From the NCBI GenBank assembly GCA_001724355.1, contig MEEF01000005.1, forward strand, positions 1 through 64,000: a stretch of 64,000 nt of DNA, read 5' to 3'. Positions 33,872 to 43,493 of the stretch are shown piece after piece (the stretch's first letter is position 1; each line of letters starts with the position of its first letter). The stretch comes from Mesorhizobium sp. SCN 65-20. Its GTDB lineage: Bacteria > Pseudomonadota > Alphaproteobacteria > Rhizobiales > Rhizobiaceae. A model generated the notes under the pieces. The model did not search any database. It saw only the letters and a list, made by a program, of their open reading frames with translations, and had not been told where the DNA came from. The translations under genes and the position numbers were made by a program.

Positions 33872-34089
33872 CCCTGTGCCTCGCCAGGAAAACCTAGCCG
33901 CGAGAAGCAGGAATGGAAAGCCTCAACCGGATCGGAAGGCGAGCCAAGGCGCCCAGACCGCCACTTGCCGCTGGCCGCGCACTACGGCCACGTCGTCGGG
34001 CAAGACGCGGTCCGGCAACACCCTGCTAAGTGGAGCATCGAAAAGCGTTTTCCGGTCGGATCGGGAACAAACCAAACACACGCCGGGTC

Positions 34090-34114
34090 GGAACCATGCA
34101 AGGTCCCCGGCGTT
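34090..34114 (+). promoter_or_regulatory. EcfG-type promoter for the PRC-barrel gene
   Basis: GGAAC-catgcaaggtccccgg-CGTT, 16-bp spacer. Confidence 0.8.
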
Positions 34115-34206
34115 GTGAAACCGTAAAGGGGCCGCGCCGGACCTTTCCCGCAAAAGACCGGTCGAGGCGCGGCATGCATGGAACCCACGCACTAGGAGAA
34201 TTTAAC

Positions 34207-35106
34207 ATGATCCATAAACTCTTGGCTACGACGGCAGTTGTTGCGTTGCTTGGCGGCGCTGCGTTCGCGCAGGAAACAACTGCGCCCGCGCCGGCGGCCC
34301 CGGCACCTGCCGCGACCGAGGCTGCTCCGGCAGCCACCGAGATGGTGCCGCGTGCCGACGGGTTGCTTGCCACCAACATCATCGGCGAGACCGTCTACAA
34401 CGGCACCGCTGATGATGCCGAAAACATCGGCGATGTGAACGACGTGGTTATGACGCCCGACGGCAAGGCCGATCAGCTGGTCATCGGGGTCGGCGGCTTC
34501 CTCGGCATCGGCGAGAAGAATGTCGCGATCGCCTTCGACCAGTTCGACTGGGCCGAGAAGAACGGCGATCGCTGGCTCGTCGTGCCGATGACCAAGGAGC
34601 AACTACAGGCGCTGCCTGACTTCGATCGCCGTGTCTACGATCCGGCAGCGGCGCCGACCGCGTCGACAGAACCGGTGACGCCTTCGACGGACCAGACGGC
34701 CCAGGCGCCGGCGACGCCTGACGCCTCGGCGACCGACCAGACCGAGACGGCCGCCATCGACAAGTCGACGCTGAAGGAAATGCCGAGCGCCGACATGCGC
34801 GCCGAAGAGTTTGTCGGGACCACCGTCTACGGTGCCGATGACGCCAATATCGGCGAGATCGGCGATATCCTGATGACCGCGGACGGCAAGATCGACGCCT
34901 ATGTCATCGATGTCGGCGGCTTCCTCGGCATGGGCGAGAAGAAAGTTGCCGTCGGCAGCGACAACCTGGCCTTCATGGTCGACCAGGACGGCAAGAAGTA
35001 TCTCTACACGACCTTCACGAAGGATCAGCTCGACAAGCAGCCGGCCTATGACGAGAGCAGTTGGGCCGAGAAGCGCGACGAGCAGCGCCTGATCATGACC
35101 CAGTAG
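34207..35106 (+). CDS. Exported protein with two PRC-barrel domains
   Basis: Signal peptide; repeated IGETVYNG...IGDVNDVVMTPDGKADQLVIGVGGFLGIGEKNVAI / VGTTVYGA...IGEIGDILMTADGKIDAYVIDVGGFLGMGEKKVAV. Confidence 0.9.
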   Translation: MIHKLLATTAVVALLGGAAFAQETTAPAPAAPAPAATEAAPAATEMVPRADGLLATNIIGETVYNGTADDAENIGDVNDVVMTPDGKADQLVIGVGGFLGIGEKNVAIAFDQFDWAEKNGDRWLVVPMTKEQLQALPDFDRRVYDPAAAPTASTEPVTPSTDQTAQAPATPDASATDQTETAAIDKSTLKEMPSADMRAEEFVGTTVYGADDANIGEIGDILMTADGKIDAYVIDVGGFLGMGEKKVAVGSDNLAFMVDQDGKKYLYTTFTKDQLDKQPAYDESSWAEKRDEQRLIMTQ

Positions 35107-35129
35107 ATGCGGCGGCATCCGGGCGACGA

Positions 35130-35153
35130 GGGCCTGCGCAAATGCGCGGGCCC
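35130..35153 (+). terminator. Terminator after the PRC-barrel gene
   Basis: GGGCCtGCGCaaatGCGCgGGCCC followed by ttcgtttt. Confidence 0.75.
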
Positions 35154-35167
35154 TTCGTTTTGCCTCG

Positions 35168-36793
35168 TCAGGGCAGCCGCGCGAAATGACCGACGGCGCC
35201 ATCGTCGGTCAGTTCCGACAGGGCGAGCGACTGGTCGAGATGCTGTGCCCTCAAGGCGAGCAGGCGCTCGGCGAACTCCAGGCGGACCGGCAGCCAGGCC
35301 GGGTCGTCGGCGAGGTTCCGGGTTTCGGCGGGGTCGTCGACGAGGTCATAGAGCAGCGGCGACAAGCCGCCGGCGAAATGCACGTATTTGACCTTGTCCG
35401 TGCGGATCACCGCGAGGTTGAGGGCACGCGAGCCGAGCCCGAAATAGGCTTCGGTGGAGCCTTCGGCGATCGAGCGGAAATCGTAGGCCCAATGCGCTGC
35501 GTCGCGCCATGTCTGTGGCGCCCAGCCGTCGAGGAACGGTACGAGCGAACTGCCGTCGAGATGAGGCAAGGCGGACGCGCCAACGAGTTCGAGCAGCGTT
35601 GGCATGATGTCGACGGATTCGGTGAAACGATCCACATGGGTGCCGGCGGCGCCCGCCCGGCGCGGGTCGCGGATGACGAGCGGAATGTGATAGCTGCCGT
35701 CGAACCAGCCGCCCTTGCCGAGCATGAAATGGTCACCCATCATCTCGGCATGGTCGGAGGTCAGGATGACGATGGTGTCGTCCCAGGCACCGGCGGCCTT
35801 GATGCCCTGCCAGATCCGGCCGAGCTGCGAATCGACCTCGGAAATCATGCCGTAGTAGAGCGCGCGGATCCTGCGGAACTCCTCTTCGCTCCAGTCGCGC
35901 ACTTTGCCGGGCGCACCGGGGATGAAGCTCGACTTCTTCTGATGATGCTCGAGGTGGTAGGCGAGGAAGGGATGGCTCGCGGCTTCCGCCTGCCAGTCGT
36001 CCATGCGGGAGAAGGCCGGACCCTCCGAGGGATCATACATCGTGTTGAAGGGCTCGGGCACGATGAAGGGCGGGTGCGGGCTGAGGAAGGACACGTGGGC
36101 GAACCAGGGCTCGCCCCCGTCCTGCTCGCCGAGCCAGCGCAGGAACTCTCCCGCAAGGAACGCCGTCGGCGTCTCTTCCTTCGAGTAGACGGGGACGGCC
36201 GAGCTCACTTCGGGGGCGGTCGTATCCGCCGGCCGGTGGATGTCGGGGAAGCCTGCGCTGGAATCTATCCCGCGCGCGGCGAGCCACGACAGCCACGCCT
36301 TCTGGTGTTCGGGCAGGAGAAGCCTGGTGGTGAAGCCCGGCAACACGCCCTCATAGGTGCGCAGGAACGGATCGCCGGGCGCGCGACCGCGCGGATCGGG
36401 CGACACGTCGGTATAGCCAAACAGCGTGGGGTCGTAGCCGACACGTCGCGCGGCGCGCGCGATGTTGTCGTGCCGGTCGTCCATGGGCGTGCCGTTGCGG
36501 CAGACGCGATTGTTCATCTGTTGCAGGCCGGTATAGAGGCAGGCCCGCGCCGGAGAGCACGGCGCAGCGCCGGCATAGTGACGCCGGAAGAGCACGCCCT
36601 CGGCGGCGAGCGCGTCGGCATTCGGCGTCTTCACCACCGGGTGGCCCACCGCCGACAGGCTGTCTCCGCGCCACTGGTCGCAGGTGATGAGCAGGATGTT
36701 CGGTCGTTTGCGGTTGGCTGCCAACTTCGCCCCCAGAGTAAAAATCGCGGCCAAGGAAGCCGGTTTCGACCAGGGGCGCAAGCGCCTTTCCAT
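35168..36793 (-). CDS. Sulfatase / alkaline-phosphatase superfamily hydrolase (arylsulfatase or phosphonate-monoester-hydrolase type)
   Basis: NILLITCDQWRGDSLS...GAAPCSPARACLYTG (formylglycine CxPxR), ILTSDHAEMMGDHFMLGKGGWFDGSYHIPLVIRDP. Confidence 0.9.
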   Translation of the reverse strand: MERRLRPWSKPASLAAIFTLGAKLAANRKRPNILLITCDQWRGDSLSAVGHPVVKTPNADALAAEGVLFRRHYAGAAPCSPARACLYTGLQQMNNRVCRNGTPMDDRHDNIARAARRVGYDPTLFGYTDVSPDPRGRAPGDPFLRTYEGVLPGFTTRLLLPEHQKAWLSWLAARGIDSSAGFPDIHRPADTTAPEVSSAVPVYSKEETPTAFLAGEFLRWLGEQDGGEPWFAHVSFLSPHPPFIVPEPFNTMYDPSEGPAFSRMDDWQAEAASHPFLAYHLEHHQKKSSFIPGAPGKVRDWSEEEFRRIRALYYGMISEVDSQLGRIWQGIKAAGAWDDTIVILTSDHAEMMGDHFMLGKGGWFDGSYHIPLVIRDPRRAGAAGTHVDRFTESVDIMPTLLELVGASALPHLDGSSLVPFLDGWAPQTWRDAAHWAYDFRSIAEGSTEAYFGLGSRALNLAVIRTDKVKYVHFAGGLSPLLYDLVDDPAETRNLADDPAWLPVRLEFAERLLALRAQHLDQSLALSELTDDGAVGHFARLP

Positions 36794-36950
36794 CCAGCCA
36801 GCGTAGACCAGGAACTGTGAACGTGCAGTGGCTGATTGTTCACAGTTTGAGCACGGACCATCCTGCGACCGATCACTATGCCGCGACAGTGGATGCGCCC
36901 ATATTCCACCCAACAGCGGCAGGGGCCGCAGCGAGGAAAGGAGCAAGACG

Positions 36951-37883
36951 ATGCTCGATCAGATCAAGGGCCTGCACCACGTCACGTCGATGGCCGGGGA
37001 TGCGGCCGAGAACAACCGGTTCTTCACGCACAAGCTCGGGCTTCGGCGGGTCAAGAAGACGGTCAACTTCGATGCGCCCGATGTCTATCATCTCTACTAC
37101 GCCGACGAGTTCGGTACGCCGGGATCGGTGATGACTTATTTCCCGTTCCCGAACATCGGCAAGGGGCGGCCGGGCGTCGGCGAGGTTGGCACGACCGTCT
37201 TTTCGGTGCCTGAAGGCACGCTGCCCTTCTGGGAGCAGCGCTTTGCCGATCAGGGTGTGACCGGGCTTACGCGGGACGAGAAGTTCGGCGAAAGGCGCTT
37301 GGGCTTCGCGGGCCCGGACGGCGACGGCTTTGCGCTGGTCGAAGCCAAGGGCGACGAACGCGCGCCGTGGTCCAAGGGCGGCGTGGCGGCCGACGAGGCG
37401 ATCCGCGGCTTCCACTCCGCCTCGCTCAGGCTGCGCGACGGCGGAGCCACGGAGGAGCTGCTGAAGTTCATGGGCTATGAGGAGGTCGATACTTCCGGCG
37501 ACACCAAGCGGCTCGCGGTCAAGGGCGGCAATGGCGCCGACTTCATCGACATCGAGACGTTGCCGGGCGTACCCTTCGCAGGCCTCGGCGCGGGCTCGGT
37601 GCACCATATCGCGTTCGCGGTCGAGGACAGGGCCAAGCAACTCGAGGTGCGCAAGGCGCTGATGGACACGGGCTACCAGGTCACACCGGCGATCGACCGG
37701 GATTATTTCTGGGCGATCTATTTCCGGACGCCCGGTGGCGTTCTGTTCGAGGTGGCGACCAACGAGCCGGGCTTCGACCGCGACGAGGATACGGCGCATC
37801 TCGGGGAAGCACTGAAGCTGCCAAAGCAGCATGCGCATCTGCGCGACTATCTCGAAAAGCACTTGCAGCCGCTGGGCGACTGA
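36951..37883 (+). CDS. VOC-family ring-cleaving dioxygenase
   Basis: IKGLHHVTSMAGDAAENNRFFTHKLGLRRVKKTVNFD...VHHIAFAVED...FEVATNEPGFDRDE. Confidence 0.88.
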   Translation: MLDQIKGLHHVTSMAGDAAENNRFFTHKLGLRRVKKTVNFDAPDVYHLYYADEFGTPGSVMTYFPFPNIGKGRPGVGEVGTTVFSVPEGTLPFWEQRFADQGVTGLTRDEKFGERRLGFAGPDGDGFALVEAKGDERAPWSKGGVAADEAIRGFHSASLRLRDGGATEELLKFMGYEEVDTSGDTKRLAVKGGNGADFIDIETLPGVPFAGLGAGSVHHIAFAVEDRAKQLEVRKALMDTGYQVTPAIDRDYFWAIYFRTPGGVLFEVATNEPGFDRDEDTAHLGEALKLPKQHAHLRDYLEKHLQPLGD

Positions 37884-37892
37884 GGAGGACCG

Positions 37893-38519
37893 ATGAGCAA
37901 GGACGCCTATATTCACAAGCTGCTGCCCGGGGAGTCGGGCAGCCCGTTGGTCTTCGCCCTCCATGGCACCGGCGGCGACGAGAACCAGTTGGTGGGCTTT
38001 GCCCGCGAACTGGTGCCGGGAGCGACGGTGGTGTCGCCCCGCGGCGACGTGTCCGAGATGGGCGCGGCGCGGTTCTTCCGGCGCACAGGGGAGGGCGTCT
38101 ATGACATGCCCGACCTCATGCGTGCCACCACGAAGATGGCAGGGTTCATGAAGGCCCATGTCGAGGCAGCCAAGCCGTCGCGGGTGTTTGCGCTCGGCTA
38201 CTCGAACGGGGCCAACATCCTGGCCACGACGCTGTTTGCGGAGCCGGGGCTGTTCGATGCGGTTGCACTGATGCACCCGTTGATCCCGTTCGCTCCGGAG
38301 GCGACCGCCAGCCTGCAGGACAGGCACGTGCTCATCACCGCCGGCAGGCGGGATCCGATCTGCCCGCCGGAGCTGACGAGCCGTCTCGACTCCTATTTGC
38401 GCGCCGAAGGGGCCGATGTGAGACTGGAATGGCACGAGGGCGGGCACGAAGTCCGGCCGAACGAAATCGAAGCGGCGAAGCGGTTCTTCGCCGAAGTGTC
38501 GAAGGAACTGAGCAAATGA
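37893..38519 (+). CDS. Alpha/beta hydrolase (phospholipase/carboxylesterase family)
   Basis: FALHGTGGDENQLVGFARELVPGATVVSPRGDV; FALGYSNGANILAT; typical partner of the upstream dioxygenase. Confidence 0.88.
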   Translation: MSKDAYIHKLLPGESGSPLVFALHGTGGDENQLVGFARELVPGATVVSPRGDVSEMGAARFFRRTGEGVYDMPDLMRATTKMAGFMKAHVEAAKPSRVFALGYSNGANILATTLFAEPGLFDAVALMHPLIPFAPEATASLQDRHVLITAGRRDPICPPELTSRLDSYLRAEGADVRLEWHEGGHEVRPNEIEAAKRFFAEVSKELSK

Positions 38520-38815
38520 CCGAACAACTGGCAGCCATCGAACTCGAGGAGCGCGGCTCCAAGGGACGCTACGTCATCCGCGCACCCAATGGCGACGAGG
38601 CCGAGATGACCTTCACCCGGATCGGCGAACATCAGTTGATCATCGACCACACCGAGGTCCCCGATTCCTTCCGCGGGCAGGGTGCGGGGTTGCGACTGGT
38701 GACCCGCGCGGTCGAGGACGCCCGGGCCGCCGGCAAGAAGATCATTCCGCTTTGCCCCTTCGCGGCAGCGCAGTTCCGCCGCCATCCGGAATGGGCCGAC
38801 GTGCTGAAGAGCTGA
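38516..38815 (+). CDS. GNAT-like N-acetyltransferase (YjdJ/Gcn5-related small type)
   Basis: IIDHTEVPDSFRGQGAGLRLVTRAVEDARAAGKKIIPLCPFAAAQFRRHPEW; 4-bp overlap with upstream gene. Confidence 0.85.
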   Translation: MTEQLAAIELEERGSKGRYVIRAPNGDEAEMTFTRIGEHQLIIDHTEVPDSFRGQGAGLRLVTRAVEDARAAGKKIIPLCPFAAAQFRRHPEWADVLKS

Positions 38816-38851
38816 CGCTCTCGACGCGGCCAAGGCCTTAGCCCAGACATC

Positions 38852-38890
38852 GAGCCGACGCGGGAAACCGCGTCGGCTCTTTCGTTTCGT
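38852..38890 (+). terminator. Rho-independent terminator after dioxygenase-hydrolase-GNAT operon
   Basis: GAGCCGACGCG-ggaaac-CGCGTCGGCTC then tttcgtttcg. Confidence 0.8.
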
Positions 38891-39128
38891 TCGTATTTTT
38901 CATTGGCTGTTACCGAAACCTTGAAACGGGCTCTCTCGGGGCGGAACGTTCATCAGTCCGAAATGACTGAATTTACGACCGATTATGACCGGTTTGACAG
39001 AAATGTTGACCGAATGTGTCGTTTCTCGATTGTTGCATTAGTTGTTTCTGAAAGGCATCCCTTCGTTACAGAGCGCGGATAGGTTCATTTCAACAGGGGA
39101 ATGAAATTTACCGAAAAAGGCCGCACCA

Positions 39129-39536
39129 ATGTCCGGTTCCAAGCAGATTTCCGAGTTCGACAGTCGCTTCCAGCCGCGTTCGCGCGTGTACCGCCGCCCG
39201 AGGATCGCCGTTCGCCAGCGGGCGAACGAGCATCCGATGGCGATGTTCGCGATCTTCGTGTTTGCCTCGCTGTCATCGATGGCGCTGGCGCCGACGACCG
39301 GCCCGGCCTTCGCTTCGATGGGATCGCAGGCACGGCCGGTTGACGTTGTGCGGACGACCGAAAAGGGCGACCGCCTGCCGCTTTCGGAAACCGAGATTGC
39401 CTGCCACGGCCAGGCCTGGGGCAGCGAAAGCGCAGATTGCCTGGTGGCGATCGACAAGGATGGCAAGCGCGAGCCGCGCAAGGTCCGGATGATCGCCAGC
39501 GCCGAACCGGTGCACACCATGCCGAACGTGTTCTAG
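39129..39536 (+). CDS. Hypothetical exported protein
   Basis: TM-like MFAIFVFASLSSMALAPTTGPAFA; followed by a strong terminator. Confidence 0.5.
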   Translation: MSGSKQISEFDSRFQPRSRVYRRPRIAVRQRANEHPMAMFAIFVFASLSSMALAPTTGPAFASMGSQARPVDVVRTTEKGDRLPLSETEIACHGQAWGSESADCLVAIDKDGKREPRKVRMIASAEPVHTMPNVF

Positions 39537-39594
39537 AGGCCGCCCACCGCGAAACCTCTTCCCCGCCGCGCACGAATTCCTCCAGCGCGTACCT

Positions 39595-39626
39595 CCCTCG
39601 CAGCTTCGGCTGCGGGGGCTTTTTTT
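39595..39626 (+). terminator. Rho-independent terminator with TTCG tetraloop
   Basis: CCCTCGCAGCTTCGGCTGCGGGGGCTTTTTTT. Confidence 0.88.
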
Positions 39627-39669
39627 GTCCGAAGGTGAGGCATCGCGGCGTTGGCCTGGCCCGGCCTGG

Positions 39670-41757
39670 TCAGTCCTGCAGAGTCACCTGCTCGGTGACC
39701 GCGGTCAGCGCGCTCCGCACGTCAAAGGTGCTGAACGGCTTTTCCAGAATGTGCGGCTTGAGATCGGGCGGCAGCTGCTCGATCTCGGCCTTGGCGCCGA
39801 TCAAGTCGCCGGTGACCAGCACGAAGCGCTGCACCATCTCAGGCCGCTCGGCGACGATCTCGCGAAAGATCGTGATGCCGCTGCGGGCAGGCATGCGCAG
39901 GTCGGAGAAGACGATGTCGACCTGGCCGTGACCGAGCGCGTCGGCGACCGACTTCCAGGTCTGCACGATGCGGGTCTTGACGCCCATCAGTTCGAGTATG
40001 TCGGCGAGCGAGGCGGCGACATCGGGCTCGTCGTCGATGATCACGGCGTGGCGCAGTCCGCTCGACTTCGGCGCGGCTTCCGCCACGACGTCCAGCCCGC
40101 CGCCGATGCAAGGCAGCTCGACGACGAAGCGCGCGCCGGTCGGTTCGGCCGGTTCGAACCAGATGCGGCCATTGTGGCGGTCTACGATCGACTTCGAGAT
40201 CGACAGCCCAATACCGGTCCCGACGCCGATCGGCTTGGTGGTGAAGTAGGATTCGAAGATGCGGTCGCGGATCGCTTCGGCGATGCCGGGACCTGTGTCC
40301 TCCACCGAGAATCCCGCGCCTCCGCCGGCGGTCCGGAAGGTGCGCACCTTGATGATGCGGTCCCCGTTGGCGCTGGCGAGCGCGTGCTGACTATTGACCA
40401 GGAAGTTTGCGGCGACCTGGGTCATGTGGTCCGTATCCGCCATGACCATGAGCGGGGCGGCGGCGAACTCCGTATCGATGCCGATGCCGCTCGACCGGGC
40501 GCCGTAGGCGGTGACTTCGAGCGCTGCGCGGACGACCTGGTTCAGGTCTGTCTCCGCCCGCGTGGTGGGGTGCAGGCGCACCATGCCGAGGAAGCTCTTG
40601 ACGATGCGGCCGCAGCGTTCGGCCGCCGCGCGGACCTTTTCGGCGCGCATCTTGGTCTGGGTGTCGGTCGCGAATTCGTGCAGCAGGGTCGACTGTGCCA
40701 CCACGACGGCGAGCGGGTTGTTCAGTTCGTGCGACACACCGGCAAGCAGCGAGCCCATCGCCGCCATCTTTTCGTTCTGGTGGAGCCTCTCGCGCTGGCG
40801 GTTGATCTCTTCCTCCGCCCGCTGCTTCTCGCGCAAATCGCGGATCGAACCGAAGATCAGCCGGCGATCGGCGAGCCGCATCTCGTTGGCGGTGAGCTCT
40901 ATGGGGATGATCTCGCCGGCGGCGTTTTGCGTGACGGTTTCGAGCCGCTGGCCGACCATCGGCGACCCGCGTCCGGCCATGTATTCGGCGCCGTTGGCGA
41001 ACCCCTTGCGGTAGTAGGAAGGGATGACCGTGTCGAGCAGGTCCTTGCCGAGGATCTCATCGCGGGTCCAGCCGTACATCTTCTCGGCGGCGGGGTTGAA
41101 CTCGATGATCGAGCCGGTCTCGTCGACAACCATGATGGCGTCGAGCGAGGACTGCAGCATGGTGCGCCGAATGATCTCGCTGACATGGTATTCCGACAGC
41201 GACCTCTCGATGGCGTCGCCGAGGGCTGCGGCGATGACCTCCAGCGCCGCGACCTCGTCATCTGTCCAGTCGCGCTCCGTGACGCAGTCGTTGACCGCAA
41301 GCGTCCCCCACAGGTGGCCGTGAGCCGAGACGGCCACAGAGAGGAAGGACCTGATGTGCTGCTTCTCGAAATCGTTGCGAAGGAAGCCGGACAGGTCGCT
41401 GGTGAGGCCGGCGAACATCTTGCCCTGGCGGCCTTCCTCGGCGAGCCGTTCCAGCAGCGGATCGGAATCGACGATGGCCTGGTTGATCGTCGTCGGCGGA
41501 GCGGCGATCTCATCGATCTCCGGATCGACCCAAAAGGCCGCGATGGACTGTGCGAAACCCTGTCCAGGCAGCTCGCGCAGCCTGAACAGGATGGTTCGAT
41601 GACCGCCAAAGGCGCGGGCCAAGCACGCCAGGATGTGGTCGATCTCCAGTTGCCAGTCCTGCGCCTGGCGCAGCCGGCGCACGATCTGGGCCGCCGCCAC
41701 GGTCGGGCTGGGCGTGCCGGACTGGTTCTCGGTCCGTGAGACGGTCAACAGTGCCAT
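39670..41757 (-). CDS. GAF/PAS hybrid sensor histidine kinase with C-terminal receiver
   Basis: MGSLLAGVSHELNNPLAVVVAQSTLL; DTGPGIAEAIRDRIFESYFTTKPIGVGTGIGLSISKSI; REC AVIIDDEPDVAASLADIL...DIVFSDLRMPARSG. Confidence 0.92.
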   Translation of the reverse strand: MALLTVSRTENQSGTPSPTVAAAQIVRRLRQAQDWQLEIDHILACLARAFGGHRTILFRLRELPGQGFAQSIAAFWVDPEIDEIAAPPTTINQAIVDSDPLLERLAEEGRQGKMFAGLTSDLSGFLRNDFEKQHIRSFLSVAVSAHGHLWGTLAVNDCVTERDWTDDEVAALEVIAAALGDAIERSLSEYHVSEIIRRTMLQSSLDAIMVVDETGSIIEFNPAAEKMYGWTRDEILGKDLLDTVIPSYYRKGFANGAEYMAGRGSPMVGQRLETVTQNAAGEIIPIELTANEMRLADRRLIFGSIRDLREKQRAEEEINRQRERLHQNEKMAAMGSLLAGVSHELNNPLAVVVAQSTLLHEFATDTQTKMRAEKVRAAAERCGRIVKSFLGMVRLHPTTRAETDLNQVVRAALEVTAYGARSSGIGIDTEFAAAPLMVMADTDHMTQVAANFLVNSQHALASANGDRIIKVRTFRTAGGGAGFSVEDTGPGIAEAIRDRIFESYFTTKPIGVGTGIGLSISKSIVDRHNGRIWFEPAEPTGARFVVELPCIGGGLDVVAEAAPKSSGLRHAVIIDDEPDVAASLADILELMGVKTRIVQTWKSVADALGHGQVDIVFSDLRMPARSGITIFREIVAERPEMVQRFVLVTGDLIGAKAEIEQLPPDLKPHILEKPFSTFDVRSALTAVTEQVTLQD

Positions 41758-41769
41758 GGCAACCGGGCG

Positions 41770-42549
41770 TCAATAACCTTCGCTGCCGGGAAGGGAGAAG
41801 ATATAGCCTTCTCCACGAACGGTGCGAAGATATTTGGGGTTTGCCGGATCGTCTTCGATCTTCTTCCTCAGGCGCATGATGCGGATGTCGACCGCGCGCG
41901 ACGATTCCGGATCCTCGGCGAAGCCGATCGCCTCGGAGATGGTGGCGCGGCTGAGCAGACGGTTGGGCCGCGTCAGGAACACCTCCAGCATGTCGAACTC
42001 GCTTTTCGCCATCTCGATGACGGCACCGCCCGAACCGGTGACGAGGCGGCCGTCGAGGTCTGCCTGGAAGGGACCGAAGGCGATGGTGCGTCGGGGTGGC
42101 TGGGCTGCGAGAGCAGCCTGGCGGAAGCTCTCCGGCTGCGGAACGCGCCTCAGCACGCTGCGGACGCGGGCGAGTAGTTCACGCAGTTCGTAGGGCTTGA
42201 CCATGTAATCGTCGGCGCCGATCTCGAGGCCGACGATGCGATCGAGCGCGGTGCCTGCGGCGGTCGCATAGATGATGCCGATGGGCATCCTGGAACGCAG
42301 CCAGCGGCCGAGCGACAGTCCGTCTTCTCCGGGCATGGCGATATCGAGTATCGCGAGCTGAAACGTCTCCGTGTCGACAAGAGCGCGCAGGGCAGCGGCA
42401 CTCTCGAGCGCGGTCACGTCGAAGCCGTTCGCGCCGAGATATTCGGCGACGGCGTCCCTGAGGTCGGGTTCGTCCTCGACTATGACTATCCGGGCGCGCA
42501 GTTTCGTCTCGCCTCCGCTACCGGCGGAAAGTAGATTGGGTATAAACAT
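41770..42549 (-). CDS. OmpR-family response regulator
   Basis: IVIVEDEPDLRDAVAEYLGANGFDV...LAILDIAMPGEDGLSL...MVKPYELRELLARV plus winged helix RIMRLRKKIEDDPANPKYLRTVRGEGYIF. Confidence 0.93.
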   Translation of the reverse strand: MFIPNLLSAGSGGETKLRARIVIVEDEPDLRDAVAEYLGANGFDVTALESAAALRALVDTETFQLAILDIAMPGEDGLSLGRWLRSRMPIGIIYATAAGTALDRIVGLEIGADDYMVKPYELRELLARVRSVLRRVPQPESFRQAALAAQPPRRTIAFGPFQADLDGRLVTGSGGAVIEMAKSEFDMLEVFLTRPNRLLSRATISEAIGFAEDPESSRAVDIRIMRLRKKIEDDPANPKYLRTVRGEGYIFSLPGSEGY

Positions 42550-42748
42550 GATGTCCAGTGATCATTTGGCGTGGGCAGTTGTTGTCGGTTTTCGCACCAA
42601 TCCGGGCGAATGAAGTCATCGGGGAGTGCAGACTGGGGATCCATCCCCGGCCTATCGCGTCCCGCGGCATCTTCTTGCCCCGGCACGCGCCGATGCGGCC
42701 GCTGCGACAGGCGATGATCGCGATGGAGTTCATCTTGCGGAAGAAGAT

Positions 42749-43471
42749 ATGGCTGGAAGAGCGGTCGTAGCACTCATTGCCATTGCGGAGGTCGTCGCCT
42801 CCGACCTTGCCGATCACCTCGAGCGGCGAGGCCATGACGTTCGCACCGCGCGCCGGCGCTGGGAGGCGGAGTCGCTGCTCTCGGCCAAGGGGATCGATGT
42901 CGCCGTGATCGGCGACGGGATGACGCCGGCGGAAGGACGCGACCTGCTGCGCATCTTCGGTGGGGAATCCGGGCCGACCTTCATTCTCATCTGCCGGCCG
43001 ACCGAACTGGTGGACAAGGTGCTCGGACTGGAACTGGGGGCCGCCGATGTCGTGGAGAGCCCCCTGAACGTCAGGGAGCTCGCCGCGCGCATCGGCGGCC
43101 TTCTCGCGCGCCGGGGACGCGGCACGCAGGAGTTGGTGGTCCTCGAGAACTCGACGGTGGACCTGCGCTCGGCGCTGGTCATGCACCGTTCCGGCGAGGA
43201 GGAGCAGCTGTCGCCGGGACAGATCGCGCTGCTCAAGCTGTTTCTGGCGCAACCACGCAGGGTGCTGACGCGCGACGACATTATGGCGGCGGCACCGGCC
43301 GAGAGCGCCGACGCCTTCGACCGCTCTATCGACTCGCGCATCGTCAGGCTGCGGCGCAAGCTCGACACCGAGAGCATCATCACCATCAGGGGCGCAGGCT
43401 ACCGGTTCGACCCGCCGACCAAGCCTGCCGGGCAGGAGGCCGATGCGGGACCGGCAGAGAGCCGGGATTGA
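42749..43471 (+). CDS. Atypical OmpR-type regulator with degenerate receiver domain
   Basis: C-terminal winged helix (SRIVRLRRKLDTESIITIRGAGYRF) is canonical; receiver lacks acidic pocket, phosphoacceptor Asp and conserved Lys. Confidence 0.8.
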   Translation: MAGRAVVALIAIAEVVASDLADHLERRGHDVRTARRRWEAESLLSAKGIDVAVIGDGMTPAEGRDLLRIFGGESGPTFILICRPTELVDKVLGLELGAADVVESPLNVRELAARIGGLLARRGRGTQELVVLENSTVDLRSALVMHRSGEEEQLSPGQIALLKLFLAQPRRVLTRDDIMAAAPAESADAFDRSIDSRIVRLRRKLDTESIITIRGAGYRFDPPTKPAGQEADAGPAESRD

Positions 43472-43493
43472 AGCGCGCCTGACCTTCAAGATG

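Noticed and set aside
38985-39010. Possible Pho box near TTTGACAG/GACCG repeats
   Set aside because: No second 7-bp repeat at 11-bp spacing; sequence is just AT-rich intergenic.
39625-41739. 704-aa plus-strand ORF
   Set aside because: Antisense to the GAF/PAS hybrid kinase, which has full catalytic motifs.
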